DNA of 64,000 bases from the NCBI GenBank assembly GCA_028753945.1, contig JAPNXP010000007.1:5270001-5334000 (forward strand). Direction: 5' to 3'. Within the stretch, counting starts at the first letter, position 1. The number at the start of each line of letters is the position of its first letter. Positions 10,288 to 21,700 of the stretch are shown here, in pieces. The notes under the pieces are model-generated. The model saw only the letters and a program-made list of their open reading frames with translations. It was not told the DNA's origin and searched no databases. A program made the translations under genes and the position numbers. The DNA is from Hexactinellida sp. DTS-2022. Taxonomy: Eukaryota; Porifera; Hexactinellida.

Positions 10288-12611
10288 TTCTAGAATATTC
10301 TGATGATTTCTTGCGTCTTTCCTGCGTCTTATATCTTATAGAGTCATTATTTCGCACCATCAATTTAATTATCGAATTTCTACTAGTTAATAGTCTCTCA
10401 TCAATTATTAATACGTGTTACCGATTTGCTGTGAATAAGCGCTGGGTCAATACAAATAACTTTGGTAAAATTACAACACATTAGTTAACAACTTAAGTGT
10501 AATTATATTTATTTTGGCAACTACGGTATGTATGTATACTGTCGCTGAGAACCATTAGAACCGACAAAAATATTATTTCTGGATTTTCCAAACAAATTCA
10601 GGATAAATTTGGCCCACGAAAACATTAAGCGTCAGGGCAGTGCACTTATCGAATCAATACGGTAACTTCCTTTTGCTTACCTGGAGCACTCCTTTAATGG
10701 GTTAATCATGCGAGGATACAATTTCATGATTCGAATATAATTACAGTATAAGCCTGCCTCACATTTCTAAATGGTTATCATTATTTAAGCAATTCCCATT
10801 GGTACCAGGCATGCATTAATTAAATTAAATATTGGCAATTACAGTTTGCTCTAATCTTTAGATGCCTTATACTCATCCTGCCCTCAAATGTAAATTCAAT
10901 TTATACTACCTACACCTGTAATTAGTTCCATAACACTGTACTATAACAATCACGAGTGCCTTTGAAACATAAATATTTATTCAAATAAATATTTTATTTC
11001 AATTGTTCTAGGAAGCAATTAATTTAGTGGGCCCAGGAGTTGTTATAATATAATTTACTATAATTGTAGTTGGATTTTGATACACGCTAATTTACACTTA
11101 TTTGTGCAACAATAAATTACAGTTTACACCAACAAAATTCTCTTATAATTACTCTTTTGCAACATTTTAACGTATTAATTAGTATTGTGAATTGACCATG
11201 ACCAGATACAAATTATGCGTCTAAATAAGTGGCCCTATGGATAAAAAGTACTTATTCTTCTATAAGAATCATAAAGTTATCAAAATTACGTCCTTTAGTT
11301 TAATATTTAAATAAAATGACACGTAACCTTCGATATATCGAAGGTCACCAATGACATTAATATTTATGCATGGAATTATTCCAATAATTTACTCAGTTTG
11401 CTAATTCTTTTGTATATTATGCTATCAGATAGATTGCTATTTACTTTTAGGATATTTAGTCTATTTATATTTACGTTGTTTCAAACTGTTTCTACTTAAT
11501 AATTGTGCAATAATAGGTTTTTCTTTCCACTAAATGTCTAATTTAATTGAGCATTGTGACTAAATTTAAATGCAAATTATAGTATTTCTTTATTTTTTCC
11601 AGGCAGACCCGAATTAGAAAGTGTAATATACCAAAAGGGAGTTTATTTAGTCTCTGAATCAATCCCTCTTTAATTTCTTGACATATAAAGTGTTTTAAAT
11701 GCTTACTTACTTTAGCTTATGCATTTTCTCAATTATGTAAAGGAACTAACTTTGGTTAGTTTTTTTTAATTCAGAGTAACCATATCGCTTTTGTCCTAAA
11801 ATTGTTTAATTATCCTTTAATTATGGAACAGATTACAATATAAGATGTCTACTTATAAGAATTTATCCTGACTTACTCGTATTTACGTAGTTACTATCAG
11901 CAGTATCGATTCAAATTTATTGTATAGTATTCTCAGAATGTTATAGCAATGGTTACGTAGATTACCGATTTATTCCGTTAATTACCCTGGTTTTTGGTTA
12001 CATATTATATTAAGATCTTTAGCTTATATAGGTATTATTACACAAATTTGTGGCCATTTCCTTGTATTTTAAACTCCACAAATCACAAACTTCTCCATTA
12101 ATGAACTTTTATTACTTTTACTTTGCTGACTACAGCGTGTAGTAGTAGTAGCCCAGTACTAACTTAATTTGAATTCATAAATGTTTCACCGCTAATGTAA
12201 AAACATAATTTAATTAAGCATCACGGCCGTGGAATCCCGCTGTTTTAGGCTCGAAAAGACGTTTGTCTCTTCACCTCGACTTCTCCGCAACTTGTAATTT
12301 ATCAACTCTGATGATTAGGATAGCATAATTATGGATTATACAAACCCTGTAGGAATATGCACATCATTATAACAAGTATCTATGTTTTATCTCCGCATTT
12401 GTATGATTGTTAACCTGATTGATCTGCCATTGCCAGTTGGCTTAATTCTGTGGATATTTCGCGTCACAGCTAATGCAAATCAACTCTAAGGTTCCTTTGA
12501 ATAGTAATTAGACAATTAGAAGGTAATAACTTTGTTCTGTTTTAATTAAATTAGCAAATTCATCTCCAAACGTGACGGGTTATCTTCAAGAATTAAAAGT
12601 AAAGCTCTTCA
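10288..12611. other. long gene-free interval between the CatSper and NTPDase genes
   Basis: This 2.3-kb AT-rich stretch is the largest gap in the window. No open frame or family motif stands out, and I recognise none of the repeat families R1-R11 in it. It contains a perfect 20-bp palindrome at 11326-11345 and a less AT-rich patch near 12220-12300 that could be part of the NTPDase promoter or 5' UTR. Confidence 0.5.
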
Positions 12612-14501
12612 ATGCTATTGAAATGCAAATCTCCTTTCAATGGTAAAACAAACAAGATAATAATTACAGTACTCTCAATCTTACTCGGCATTGCTTTGAT
12701 TCGAGTTTGGATTTACGACATCCAAATTTCAAATTTTAATACCAAACTCAGTGAATCATTCCATTCACAAGCTAAATCATCTTTACAATACATCTATACC
12801 TGTTTTCTCAACAGTAGTCAAGCATTATCTTCATTTGTCCCTTCAGATATTAAGAACGATGTTAAATACGCTGTATTAATAGATGCAGGAAGCTCTGGGT
12901 CCCGTGTGTACATATACTATTGGTATGCACACACAGAGGAACATGAATCAGGAATTGTACACATATCACAGATTGTGGATATACATGATCAACCCATTGT
13001 TTTAAAAGTTTCCCCAGGCATCACTTACTTTAAGAACGCTCGATTAGCATACAAGAATGGAATTAAACCACTTCTAAAATTCGTATTGCAGCATATACCA
13101 GATGAACGCATTCCATTCACCCCTGTTTATGTCCTAGCAACCGCTGGAATGCGTCTGATACCAACTCAACTACAGGAGAAGATCCTTTCAGAAATAGAAC
13201 ATGGGATTAGACATGACTTCGATTTCAAACTTTCAAGCGATCACTTACGAGTCATTTCCGGCATTGACGAGGGTGTGTACAGTTGGCTCGCGATTAATTA
13301 CATTTTAAATCGCCTAGATGCGAAAATTCTCACCAATTCGAGTAAGGCACGAACTGTTGGCTCTCTCGATATGGGAGGAGGGTCTCTACAAATCGCATAT
13401 GAGGTGCCTATGAAATCGAGTGCCAATCAGGAAGACACTAACTTTGAGCTTATTAATTTCGGTTTAGATCACAGATACAAACTGTACGTTACTACTTATT
13501 TGAATTTCGGTGCTAATCAAGTGAGAGAAGCTCATTTCACATATCTCGTTGAAACAGCACTATCTTCTATGAATAATCTATCTATTCACAATCAATCAGA
13601 ATTGCATATTGTAGATCCGTGTCTGCATCGTTCGCAACGCTTATTTCGTACTTTTAACGGATGCCCAGTTAACTTTACTGGATCCGGGAACTATAACTTG
13701 TGTCGCCAGCTGTTGACCCCTCACCTCAAGCTGGAAGATCCCTGTCCCCACGCACCTGAGCACTGCAAGATGAATGGGGTGTACCAAGCGCCGATTGATT
13801 TCGCGAAAACGAGTTTCTACGGGTTTTCTGAGTTCTGGTACACAATGGAGGATGTGCTTAACATTGGAGGTACGTACTACCGAGACAAGTTCGACCTTTC
13901 AGCACGCGAGTATTGCAATATTGATTGGAATACAGTCCTAGACTGGCGAAGCAAAGACCTATACCCCGGAGCTGATTTCGGGCGGCTGGCGACACAATGT
14001 TTCAAATCTGCCTGGCTCTCTGTTGCCATTCATCGCGGGTTTGGCTTCCCAGATGATTACAAGTATCTACACTCAACCGACGTTATCAAGGGCAGGGAGA
14101 TACAGTGGACCATGGGCGCTCTCCTTTACAAACTGATGCACAAATCTGATAAAGAGTTAACTTCTTTATCGCATATCTACAGTGCACATAAGAGACTCTC
14201 CTACGACTACATTCTGCCTATTGTCTGTGTGCTGCTTGCTCTGCTGTTGCTGTTCCTTGTCTGGTATTTCTTGATTTCAAAGAGACACAATAAATCTGGT
14301 GGCAAACCATTCTTACCATTGTTGAGTACTATACAAAAACGCGGTCATTTGAGAGCCTCGAGTTTTCCATTCCCACCCACACATTCACAAAGACAAAGCG
14401 ATATTCCTCGCGTGACAAGCAACAATTCTCTCCGTAACATATTCTCCTTAAACGGAGACAGAGAGTCGAGTCTATTTATAGATGTTGAGAAGGTAAAATA
14501 A
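12612..14501 (+). CDS. ectonucleoside triphosphate diphosphohydrolase, ENTPD4/7-like
   Basis: A GDA1/CD39-family apyrase of 629 residues that hydrolyses nucleoside di- or triphosphates in the lumen of Golgi or endolysosomal organelles. Apyrase conserved regions appear in order: ACR1 IDAGSSGSRVYIY, ACR2 VLATAGMRL, ACR3 VISGIDEGVYSWLAINY and ACR4 LDMGGGSLQIAYE, with a later Cys-rich part around DPCPHAPEHC. An N-terminal membrane segment (about residues 18-36) and a C-terminal one (about 535-560, Leu/Val-rich) flank the lumenal domain, as in the two-anchor ENTPD4/7 group. The 70-residue C-terminal tail is cytoplasmic and Ser-rich. The gene is single-exon and convergent with the phosphodiesterase gene. 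Confidence 0.88.
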   Translation: MLLKCKSPFNGKTNKIIITVLSILLGIALIRVWIYDIQISNFNTKLSESFHSQAKSSLQYIYTCFLNSSQALSSFVPSDIKNDVKYAVLIDAGSSGSRVYIYYWYAHTEEHESGIVHISQIVDIHDQPIVLKVSPGITYFKNARLAYKNGIKPLLKFVLQHIPDERIPFTPVYVLATAGMRLIPTQLQEKILSEIEHGIRHDFDFKLSSDHLRVISGIDEGVYSWLAINYILNRLDAKILTNSSKARTVGSLDMGGGSLQIAYEVPMKSSANQEDTNFELINFGLDHRYKLYVTTYLNFGANQVREAHFTYLVETALSSMNNLSIHNQSELHIVDPCLHRSQRLFRTFNGCPVNFTGSGNYNLCRQLLTPHLKLEDPCPHAPEHCKMNGVYQAPIDFAKTSFYGFSEFWYTMEDVLNIGGTYYRDKFDLSAREYCNIDWNTVLDWRSKDLYPGADFGRLATQCFKSAWLSVAIHRGFGFPDDYKYLHSTDVIKGREIQWTMGALLYKLMHKSDKELTSLSHIYSAHKRLSYDYILPIVCVLLALLLLFLVWYFLISKRHNKSGGKPFLPLLSTIQKRGHLRASSFPFPPTHSQRQSDIPRVTSNNSLRNIFSLNGDRESSLFIDVEKVK

Positions 14502-15109
14502 GACTGCACTTTGTAATCTGTAGATATGAATTACAATGTAATATTTTATCAATGCTAACTCAAGGTAATTATTTAGTGTTACTTGACTTTGCACTTTGAT
14601 AATGAATTAGGTGACCATTTTAAAACGTCAGTTGTTTTATAAACTATACTACGTCTACATTTCTTCATTACGTTACTATGTATTATTTTAATAATAACAA
14701 ATAAACTCATCATTAGACCACCCAAATTTAGTGTTTTACTTTTCAGAATTTGCTCTCTCAATGTTCGCTGTAATGCATATTTTGCATTCCTATTTCTTTC
14801 TATCATAAATGCCCGAGACACGTCATCCTCAATGAATAATTGATTAACCTTTTTGAGTCAGAAACAACTGTCATTACATAACAATTATATTAGTTCCATT
14901 ACCCCCCAAATAATTAATAACATTAGTTGAAATAATTCACTTTATTAATGCAAATTTTCAATACTAAATCAGTGCATTTAGACATAGACCTCTAAGGTCC
15001 GAGTGACTATAAAAATTTACACGCTTGACCACAGTTGCTTCAGCAAGTTTGAGATCGACGCATGTAAGTCTGTGTGATTAAAAATTAATCTCTGTCTCTT
15101 GAATAGAAG
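14502..15109. other. convergent 3' intergenic region
   Basis: About 600 bp of AT-rich DNA between the 3' ends of the NTPDase and phosphodiesterase genes. An 80-codon minus-strand open frame here has no recognisable features, and I do not call it a gene. No repeat recognised. Confidence 0.5.
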
Positions 15110-16297
15110 TTAAACACTATTAATTTGGTCTTTTAATTCTCGTTTTAATGTGTCCCATTTTTCTCTGTTGGTTTTCAAGTAGCAGATTGCTTCTCCGATT
15201 ACTTCGCAGTTCACTGCAGTTTGCCAGCTCTCGTATAATGGCAGTAGCACGTAGTTTATAAAACCGACTTGTGAAATTGGAATGTTGTCTTCGTCGCGGT
15301 TACAGAGCGGTGAAATTGGGAGTTCCAATGTTTTTTCGATGTCCCCTTGTACGTAAAATTCACCCATAATATTATCAGCCCAAATCTTGCAAACATTCCA
15401 GGGTCTGCAGCCGTTGCTAATATCTGCACATTTCATGGCCATACACAGGGTTAGGATTTTCGTCTTTTTATCATTCAAGTTGAGTCCTTCAGTGACGCAT
15501 TCGTTGAATTTCTCCATATAAGTTTTGTGTTGATCCATGTCTGTAGCGAGAATTAGTCGTAGAATGATTGTATAGATTTCCTTCTGCACATCTTCGTCTA
15601 GGTGCTTGATTAGTCCCGATTTACTGAGGATAATTTGAGCTCGATTCGCGTGGAAGTTTTCTAAGGGCGATGATGGCCAGTTTGTTACTAAAGCGTGTTC
15701 TGTGTTTTTGAGGAATCTTTGGTTGACACCCGGATGGTTTAGATCATGGCATAAAGCGGCAATTATGCAGGCTATGTAATCCACTTTAGTGAGATGTGCA
15801 TCGAGAAAGCTGCATCTCTTTAGAAGTATGTGCATTGACTGTGCGACATCTGCTGCGTGGGTCGCGTTATGGTATAGATTTACTTTCCAGTAATTCCTTT
15901 GTACCTCGTACAGGAACTTGCAGAGTATAGTTGTGTTTATGTTGAATTCTTGAATCAGACCGTGCAGCTTGAAAAGGTACATTCCAACACAGCAAATGGG
16001 ATGGTTGTCTGAGAGCTCGGAGATTTCGAAAATATTCATTTCCCAACAGTCAATTTTTGTAACCAAATCAACTTTACTTTCCAACTCTTGAATTTTATTT
16101 TCGATATACTCGTTTGATTGGCAAGTCTTTTCGAATTCTTCAGTTGTTTCTTGTATAAAAGTTGACAGGTCTGACAGTATCGGAACACCCCCGCGCCGTC
16201 TGTTCAAAATTTTTTCGGGAATAGGAATATCGAGAGGGAGCTTTTTTAGATTGGTACGGAAATCAATTTCAACTTCATGACTTGTGCAGGCTCCCAT
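15110..16297 (-). CDS. class I cyclic nucleotide phosphodiesterase, PDE7-like, with a predicted myristoylated N-terminus
   Basis: A 395-residue protein made mostly of one PDEase_I catalytic domain that hydrolyses cAMP and/or cGMP. The metal-binding HD motifs are present: HNATHAADVAQ, ALCHDLNHPGVNQRFL and MKCADISN. Further conserved parts are ILATDMDQHKTYMEKF, a GEFYVQGDIEK-type stretch and the invariant-glutamine region ISQVGFINYV. The pattern HPGVNQ plus QGDIEK points to PDE7 rather than PDE8 or PDE4. No GAF, PAS or UCR regulatory domain is present. I chose the ATG at 16297 over an upstream in-frame codon because it gives MGACTSHE, a good N-myristoylation and palmitoylation motif, which would place the enzyme at a membrane. 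Single-exon; divergent from the HAUS2-like gene. Confidence 0.87.
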   Translation of the reverse strand: MGACTSHEVEIDFRTNLKKLPLDIPIPEKILNRRRGGVPILSDLSTFIQETTEEFEKTCQSNEYIENKIQELESKVDLVTKIDCWEMNIFEISELSDNHPICCVGMYLFKLHGLIQEFNINTTILCKFLYEVQRNYWKVNLYHNATHAADVAQSMHILLKRCSFLDAHLTKVDYIACIIAALCHDLNHPGVNQRFLKNTEHALVTNWPSSPLENFHANRAQIILSKSGLIKHLDEDVQKEIYTIILRLILATDMDQHKTYMEKFNECVTEGLNLNDKKTKILTLCMAMKCADISNGCRPWNVCKIWADNIMGEFYVQGDIEKTLELPISPLCNRDEDNIPISQVGFINYVLLPLYESWQTAVNCEVIGEAICYLKTNREKWDTLKRELKDQINSV

Positions 16298-16973
16298 CTT
16301 TGTAATCGAATTTCTTTGATTTATATACGATAAATACATAAATTATTTCAATTGTTCTGTATGGATTTTAGGAAAGTATTTGTATTCTGGTTTTCTACTT
16401 TGCAAGCTGTTTATTCCAGATTGAGTTTCTTTTTATACTTGAGTGAGTATAGGTAGCTAGCTTAGTTTACTGAATCATCCCGAATACTAATGCCTATTCA
16501 ATAGATATTCATATTGCTCTGTTAATTTCCACAATTATCTACGTAGTTAATTAATGAGGAATTATTTATGATTATCATAGCTGTACCTTGAATGACTATT
16601 CTTTCTCTGTCATTATTTTGCACCAATGGATTTCAGCGCTTTTCTTACTAATTCTCCCCTTTGTTTAAATCGTGATGTCACGAGCAGTGAATTTGCATTT
16701 CCTTTGTTCTGATAATGAATCACTAAAATTATTTACAAATGTATTCGAAGTAAGATTAGTTATTTTTACAATTTTGCGTTTTATTTATGGGATTATGGTA
16801 CGTATAATATAGATAACTTATCCATTGGGTTTTATTACATAAATACACAAAGCAATCTTTAACAATTCATTGATAATAAATATTTATACTAAGTATTTAT
16901 GTACGTATTATATTAATAATTCATTTTATTATTACTTTTTTCAATATTCCTTTATACGAGCATTAGTTATATT
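16298..16973. other. divergent intergenic region, PDE and HAUS2-like genes
   Basis: A 676-bp AT-rich spacer between two divergent start codons; it should contain both promoters. I see no MITE and no coding potential beyond short shadow frames. Confidence 0.5.
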
Positions 16974-17609
16974 ATGGCACAAGAATACCCTACATCACCC
17001 AACCCTTGGTCCGACTTTCTATCTCCACAAAGCAAGCTTAATAGCTCTTCTTTCAACAAAATTTTAACTTCACCTCATGCTCTCGGGTTATTGCCTGATA
17101 ATTTCAACCAACTTGTTGATAGAACTTTCCAACAGTCTCATATGTTTAAATTTGTGACATTTTGTGAAAAAATCGACAATCTTAGGAATGAATTGTTTCG
17201 CTTGAAACACCAGTTTCACCATTTAGAATCGCTCAAGAAACTTTATAAACTAATCTCCAAAGAGAAATTAAATGAGTACATGAATTCATTGGATGCGCTA
17301 ACAAATTTAGTATCTAACTTGTCAGAACAAAAAGATCTTATAAACTCTATTTTATCAATTGACGCCGGCGAATCAGACTTTTCACTCCATCCTAGCATTC
17401 ACGCATCGCTTCAAGAGCTCTTGACTGATATTGAAAAGTCTGTTCCAGCTATTAACTCTTTCCAAAGTGACCTCGCACAAATGCAGACTTTATCAAGCGA
17501 AGGCAGTATTCTAACTGATCTTAGGGAAATTGCTTCATATCTCGACGCGTGCTTGAACAAATACAGTTCAACTTACACGAATATCACTGCTCTAAATCGC
17601 TTAATCTAA
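16974..17609 (+). CDS. HAUS2: probable HAUS augmin-like complex subunit 2
   Basis: A 211-residue, mainly helical protein starting at the ATG at 16974. The N-terminus has an NPW motif near residue 10 followed by a short linker. The central part is a heptad-like coiled coil (about residues 55-115) and a second helical section follows. The order NPW, short linker, phenylalanine-rich helix (FKFVTFCEKIDNL) and coiled coil resembles HAUS2/Cep27 of the augmin complex, which recruits gamma-tubulin to existing spindle microtubules. Length is near the human protein. The match is by overall pattern, not a hard motif, so another small coiled-coil protein is possible. It lies next to a MOZART2-like gene, also linked to gamma-tubulin. 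Confidence 0.5.
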   Translation: MAQEYPTSPNPWSDFLSPQSKLNSSSFNKILTSPHALGLLPDNFNQLVDRTFQQSHMFKFVTFCEKIDNLRNELFRLKHQFHHLESLKKLYKLISKEKLNEYMNSLDALTNLVSNLSEQKDLINSILSIDAGESDFSLHPSIHASLQELLTDIEKSVPAINSFQSDLAQMQTLSSEGSILTDLREIASYLDACLNKYSSTYTNITALNRLI

Positions 17610-17741
17610 CAACTAAATTTTAATTATTGTAATTATATTCCAATTTCTTTTGGAACTAGTAGGTTTTCGATTAATTTGTAATAATACATTAGTAACTACA
17701 AAAGATCAAATAATATAAATTTCACAACTTCCTTATTTTAC

Positions 17742-17893
17742 TACAGTCTACATCCGTTAATTCGAACACAAGAGAAGAATAAATTTTGTCGAATTAGCGA
17801 ATTTTCTAATTACCGAACGGATATTGTATGGGAAGGGAAATATAAATTTGTTCAAATTAGTTCGAGTTCGAATTAACGCGGTTGTCGACTGTA
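17742..17893. repeat. MITE R10
   Basis: A 152-bp element bounded by TACAGT and ACTGTA. Its ends carry a GTTAATTCGAAC-type inverted repeat and the interior is imperfectly palindromic. It lies between the HAUS2-like and MOZART2-like genes. It is the only copy seen here, and no coding capacity is visible. Confidence 0.7.
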
Positions 17894-18268
17894 TTAACAA
17901 TTCAAATGATTATTCTAGTGAAAAAGTTCTTACAATTATTAAGTTATGCAATATTATTACGTAATGAGATTACTACGTATTTTTTAAATACATTTTCATA
18001 ATATTTTTGCTAAGCGAAAATATCTGATTTATACGTATGCATTCTGTACTTTTTATTGGATTCACATTTAGTTCTTATTTGAACAGAAACTCACAAAATA
18101 TTTGTGGGTATTTCACAACTTTAATTCTTTGTTTTATATAAGAAATATTGAAGTCAGTTTAACTTCTTTTGAATTAACCTAACCTAAAATTTCAACTTCT
18201 GAATTGAGGTTTTAATGGTAATATCATTAATGTTCTTATTTCTGCACAAATTTTACAGTGTATTTAGC

Positions 18269-18532
18269 ATGACTGGCCGTCCGTTGGGAATTGGCACCTC
18301 TGCCGTCGCTTCTTCTGCCACTCTAGAATTGAGAGCTCATCACGAAGAACTGGTGAAGTTATTCCACGTGGCTGGAGTGGGAATTACAGAAGAATTACTT
18401 TTGGAAACTTTTATGCTTTTGCATTGCAAGGTTCCTGTTGATGTTGTGTTGGATATGTTTAAGGACGTGGAAAACAAGGACATAGAGTATAAGGATTTTA
18501 TGACTGTGAAATCACGTTCTCAGAATAACTGA
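18269..18532 (+). CDS. MZT2: probable MOZART2-type mitotic spindle organising protein
   Basis: A small protein of 87 residues from the ATG at 18269. The helical core (about residues 24-66) has the pattern ELVKLFHVAGVGITEELL and then KVPVDVVLDMFK. This resembles the MZT2 core with its Leu-rich helix, a Gly-x-Gly-Ile turn, and a final x-VAPLAV-x-QMLK-type helix. MZT2 binds the N-terminus of gamma-tubulin complex proteins and helps recruit gamma-TuRC to centrosomes. The open frame extends 54 bases upstream, but that part looks like intron or 5' UTR (a TTTACAG precedes the start). The protein is short and the call rests on one core motif. Confidence 0.55.
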   Translation: MTGRPLGIGTSAVASSATLELRAHHEELVKLFHVAGVGITEELLLETFMLLHCKVPVDVVLDMFKDVENKDIEYKDFMTVKSRSQNN

Positions 18533-18604
18533 TATCATAGTGACATAATTGTTATTAAGATATGTAGTATGATAAATGTTTGTTTTTTGATAAGTTGATA
18601 AAAT

Positions 18605-18755
18605 TACTATAGAACCTCTTTAGTATGAACACGGTTGATGCGAAATTCCGGTTAATACGAACACTATTTCAGTCCCCTTCAAAACCTTTTCAATGCAAAT
18701 TACATTGGTTATTACGAATTCTGGATAAGGCGAATACTAACGAGGTTCTACTGTA
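18605..18755. repeat. MITE R2
   Basis: A 151-bp palindromic element with ends of the type AGAACCTC(G)TTAGTA and its inverse, flanked by TA. It ends 20 bp before the VPS45 start codon, so it probably lies in the VPS45 promoter or 5' UTR. R2 is the commonest family in this window. Confidence 0.8.
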
Positions 18756-18775
18756 CATTTAATATGGTTGTAGTT

Positions 18776-21700
18776 ATGGACCTCGTATTAGCTCTCAAAC
18801 TCTACGTCTCTAAAATGATAGAAGATTCAAAGGATGGCATGAAATTACTGCTAATGGATAAAGTGACTACTGGTATCATCAGCATGATATTCACACAAAC
18901 TGAGATGTTACAGAAAGAAGTTTTTCTTTTTGAGCACATAGACACTCTACACCGCGAGTCAATGAAACATTTGAAAGCAATTTGTTTCCTTCAGCCTACA
19001 CAGGAAAATATAATTCATCTCGAGAACGAGCTACGAACTCCTAAATACGAATCCTACTACATTTACTTTTCGCACATAGTTAGTGAGAGTTCCATTCAGT
19101 TACTCGCTCAGGCCGATGAAAGCGAGTTGGTTCATGAAATAAAGGAATTCTATATGGAGTATTTGGCCCTCGCGCCACACCTCTACTCGGTTAACTGTCC
19201 CAGCTCTTCTATGCCGAGTCGTGTTTGGGATCCCGATAGTTATACCGCTTCTCGTTCTGGCCTTATTTCAGTGCTTTTGAGTCTTAAAAAGTCGCCTGTA
19301 ATTCGTTTCCAGGCCGGATCCGAGCAGTGCGAGAGGCTCGCCAGAGACGTTGCCAGTGCTGTGAAGAGGGACGAATCCTTTCACTTTCGACAGGTCAGTT
19401 TTCTAATTGTTTTAAGGTAACATGGTGTAAACTAGAAGTCTATAGAAGCTTAGTTCAGTTATTTTAATCGGTGTTAATTAATTCATTGGAGCCTTCGATT
19501 GTTCCAATAAATTAGGCTAACATAGAATAATGTTTACAGTTTGCTATTAGACGTGATTCTCTTGAAAGACACTAGATTATAGTGCTACGTAGTTACTCTT
19601 TATCTCACTTGATTTATTCGCTTTTCCAATTATTGATATTTAATTTATTGAGTTCTAAATTTCTTTACAATTCTGTGAATTTTCTTATCTTCGTATTATC
19701 TAATTTTTCTAAAATCTGCACTTGTATTTTACTGAATTCTGCGTCTAATTAGAAACACCATGTATCTCTGTGTTACAGCTAAGATAGCATTTTAATTATT
19801 CTCAAAAAGGCACTCTGAACCGACACATTTCCTAATCCAGAATTAGAACACAGGTTTCTCCTTCTTTTCTCTAAATTCAAATATGCATTTACCCATCGTT
19901 TCGTATGACAATATATGTTGAACACTTAATTCAAGCTATGCCACGATCGCATATTTTTATCGATCAAGTTAACTCTTGTTGACTGCCAATTTAAGGTTTC
20001 CAAACTTTTTGAGTGCAAAATGTTTAAATTAATTAGTGTCGCTTTTAATCGAATAAGTTGATTACTATACGCATTGGAAAACCAACTTATTTGTCCATTC
20101 ACTCGTTGATTGGATAAATAAATTGAATTGAATTCATTAAATCTACCATTAGCATATTTAGTGCTATTTCGCTAATATATTGTAACTCAGTGAATAAATG
20201 TACTGAGCATTGATACGAGATATTATATTATAATTCTAAATTCAATTTGTATTAGAAAGAAGCTCTCCCTCTTTTGCTTATTCTCGACCGGAGGGATGAC
20301 CCGATAACTCCCCTATTAAACCAATGGACTTATCAAGCAATGGTTCATGAACTTTTAGGGATTCATAAAAACCGAGTTGATTTGTCAAAGCTACCAGATA
20401 TCCCAAAGGATTTGCATGAGATTGTGATGTCATCAGATCAAGATGATTTCTACAGAGAAAATATGTACTCTAATTTTGGGGAAATCGGCCTGAGTATCAA
20501 GCAACTGGTCGACCAATACCAAGTGAGTTAATTTCTCTAAGATTAATAATTTAAGGCTAAAGGTGAATTTTGTTGTTAAAAATTACCTTGCCAGTGCCTG
20601 AAATTACTTTAGGAAGGTATTTTCCAATCAATAAGTAATTCTATATTTAATTATATTTTTGTAATCAACAGACTAAGTTCAAGAGCCAGGCTAAAGTGGA
20701 AACAATTGCCGAAATGAAAGCATTTGTGGAGAGCTATCCTCAGTTCAAAAAGCTAAGCGGCACAGTATCAAAACACGTCGCGGTTATGGGAGAATTATCC
20801 ACAATAGTTAAGCAATGCAATCTATTGGAGATATCTGAACTAGAACAAGATCTATGTGCTAAATCTGACCACTCCAGACACTTACTAGCTGTTAAACAGA
20901 TGCTTTCACGTAGCTCTACCACTGAAATCGATGGATTAAGATTAGCACTATTGTATGCACTCAAGTATGAACGAAACAGTTCTAAAGAATTGCAGGTAAT
21001 TTTTCATTGAGTATGTTTTTGAATACGATCTCTCTATCTATTGTTACCCAATAATACGTATACTAGCTATCCTCATACACAATATGTAGAACAAAAGAAA
21101 TTACTTATCTAATTAGCCCAGTTCTATATTACTTAATTAACCAGTACTATTCTATAACACATTAGACAACTATTTAGGGGACTTTTGTTTAAGTTTTTAC
21201 GCACTCGAATTATAGAATATTTTAAACCACATTTGATTATTGTTCTCTGTGAATGCGTATACAATTCCAGTATTTATTTATTTACTAATCTTATGAGATA
21301 ACAATTTCTAATCTTATGAGATAACAATTTACTTCTTATACCATTATTGTAGGCTGCAATTGATACTAGTATGATTGGAACTAAACTTTTAATTATTAAA
21401 CCGCAATTAATTGTGTTTTATACAGTAGATGTCGGATATAAGCACACCGGTTATAAGAACACTATGTTGGAAAACGGTTGCCATATACCCTATATAATTT
21501 ATGTCGGTTATAAGAACATGCTGGTTATAACTTATAAGCACATTAAGTGCAGTTCCCGACGATGTGCTTATAACCGGCATCCACTGTAATAAATTGCTCC
21601 CACATCTTAGCCGATAGTTGAGCTTCTAACCCAGAACAGTGCAACCCCTGACAAGGCCCGGCGACTCGTCTCTGCTATAACAGAGTACGGTGGGTGTGAG

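Noticed and set aside
14579..14821. 80-codon minus-strand open frame between NTPDase and PDE
   Set aside because: No homology recognised; it would sit in the convergent 3' UTR region.
15110..16297. PDE8 or PDE4 identity for the phosphodiesterase
   Set aside because: The HPGVNQ and QGDIEK patterns fit PDE7 better, and no PAS, REC or UCR domain is present.
18215..18268. N-terminal extension of the MOZART2-like protein
   Set aside because: Hydrophobic, with a TTTACAG just before the ATG at 18269; looks like intron or UTR, not a signal peptide of this family.
21371..21589. 72-codon plus-strand open frame
   Set aside because: It is almost entirely MITE R1 in VPS45 intron 3.
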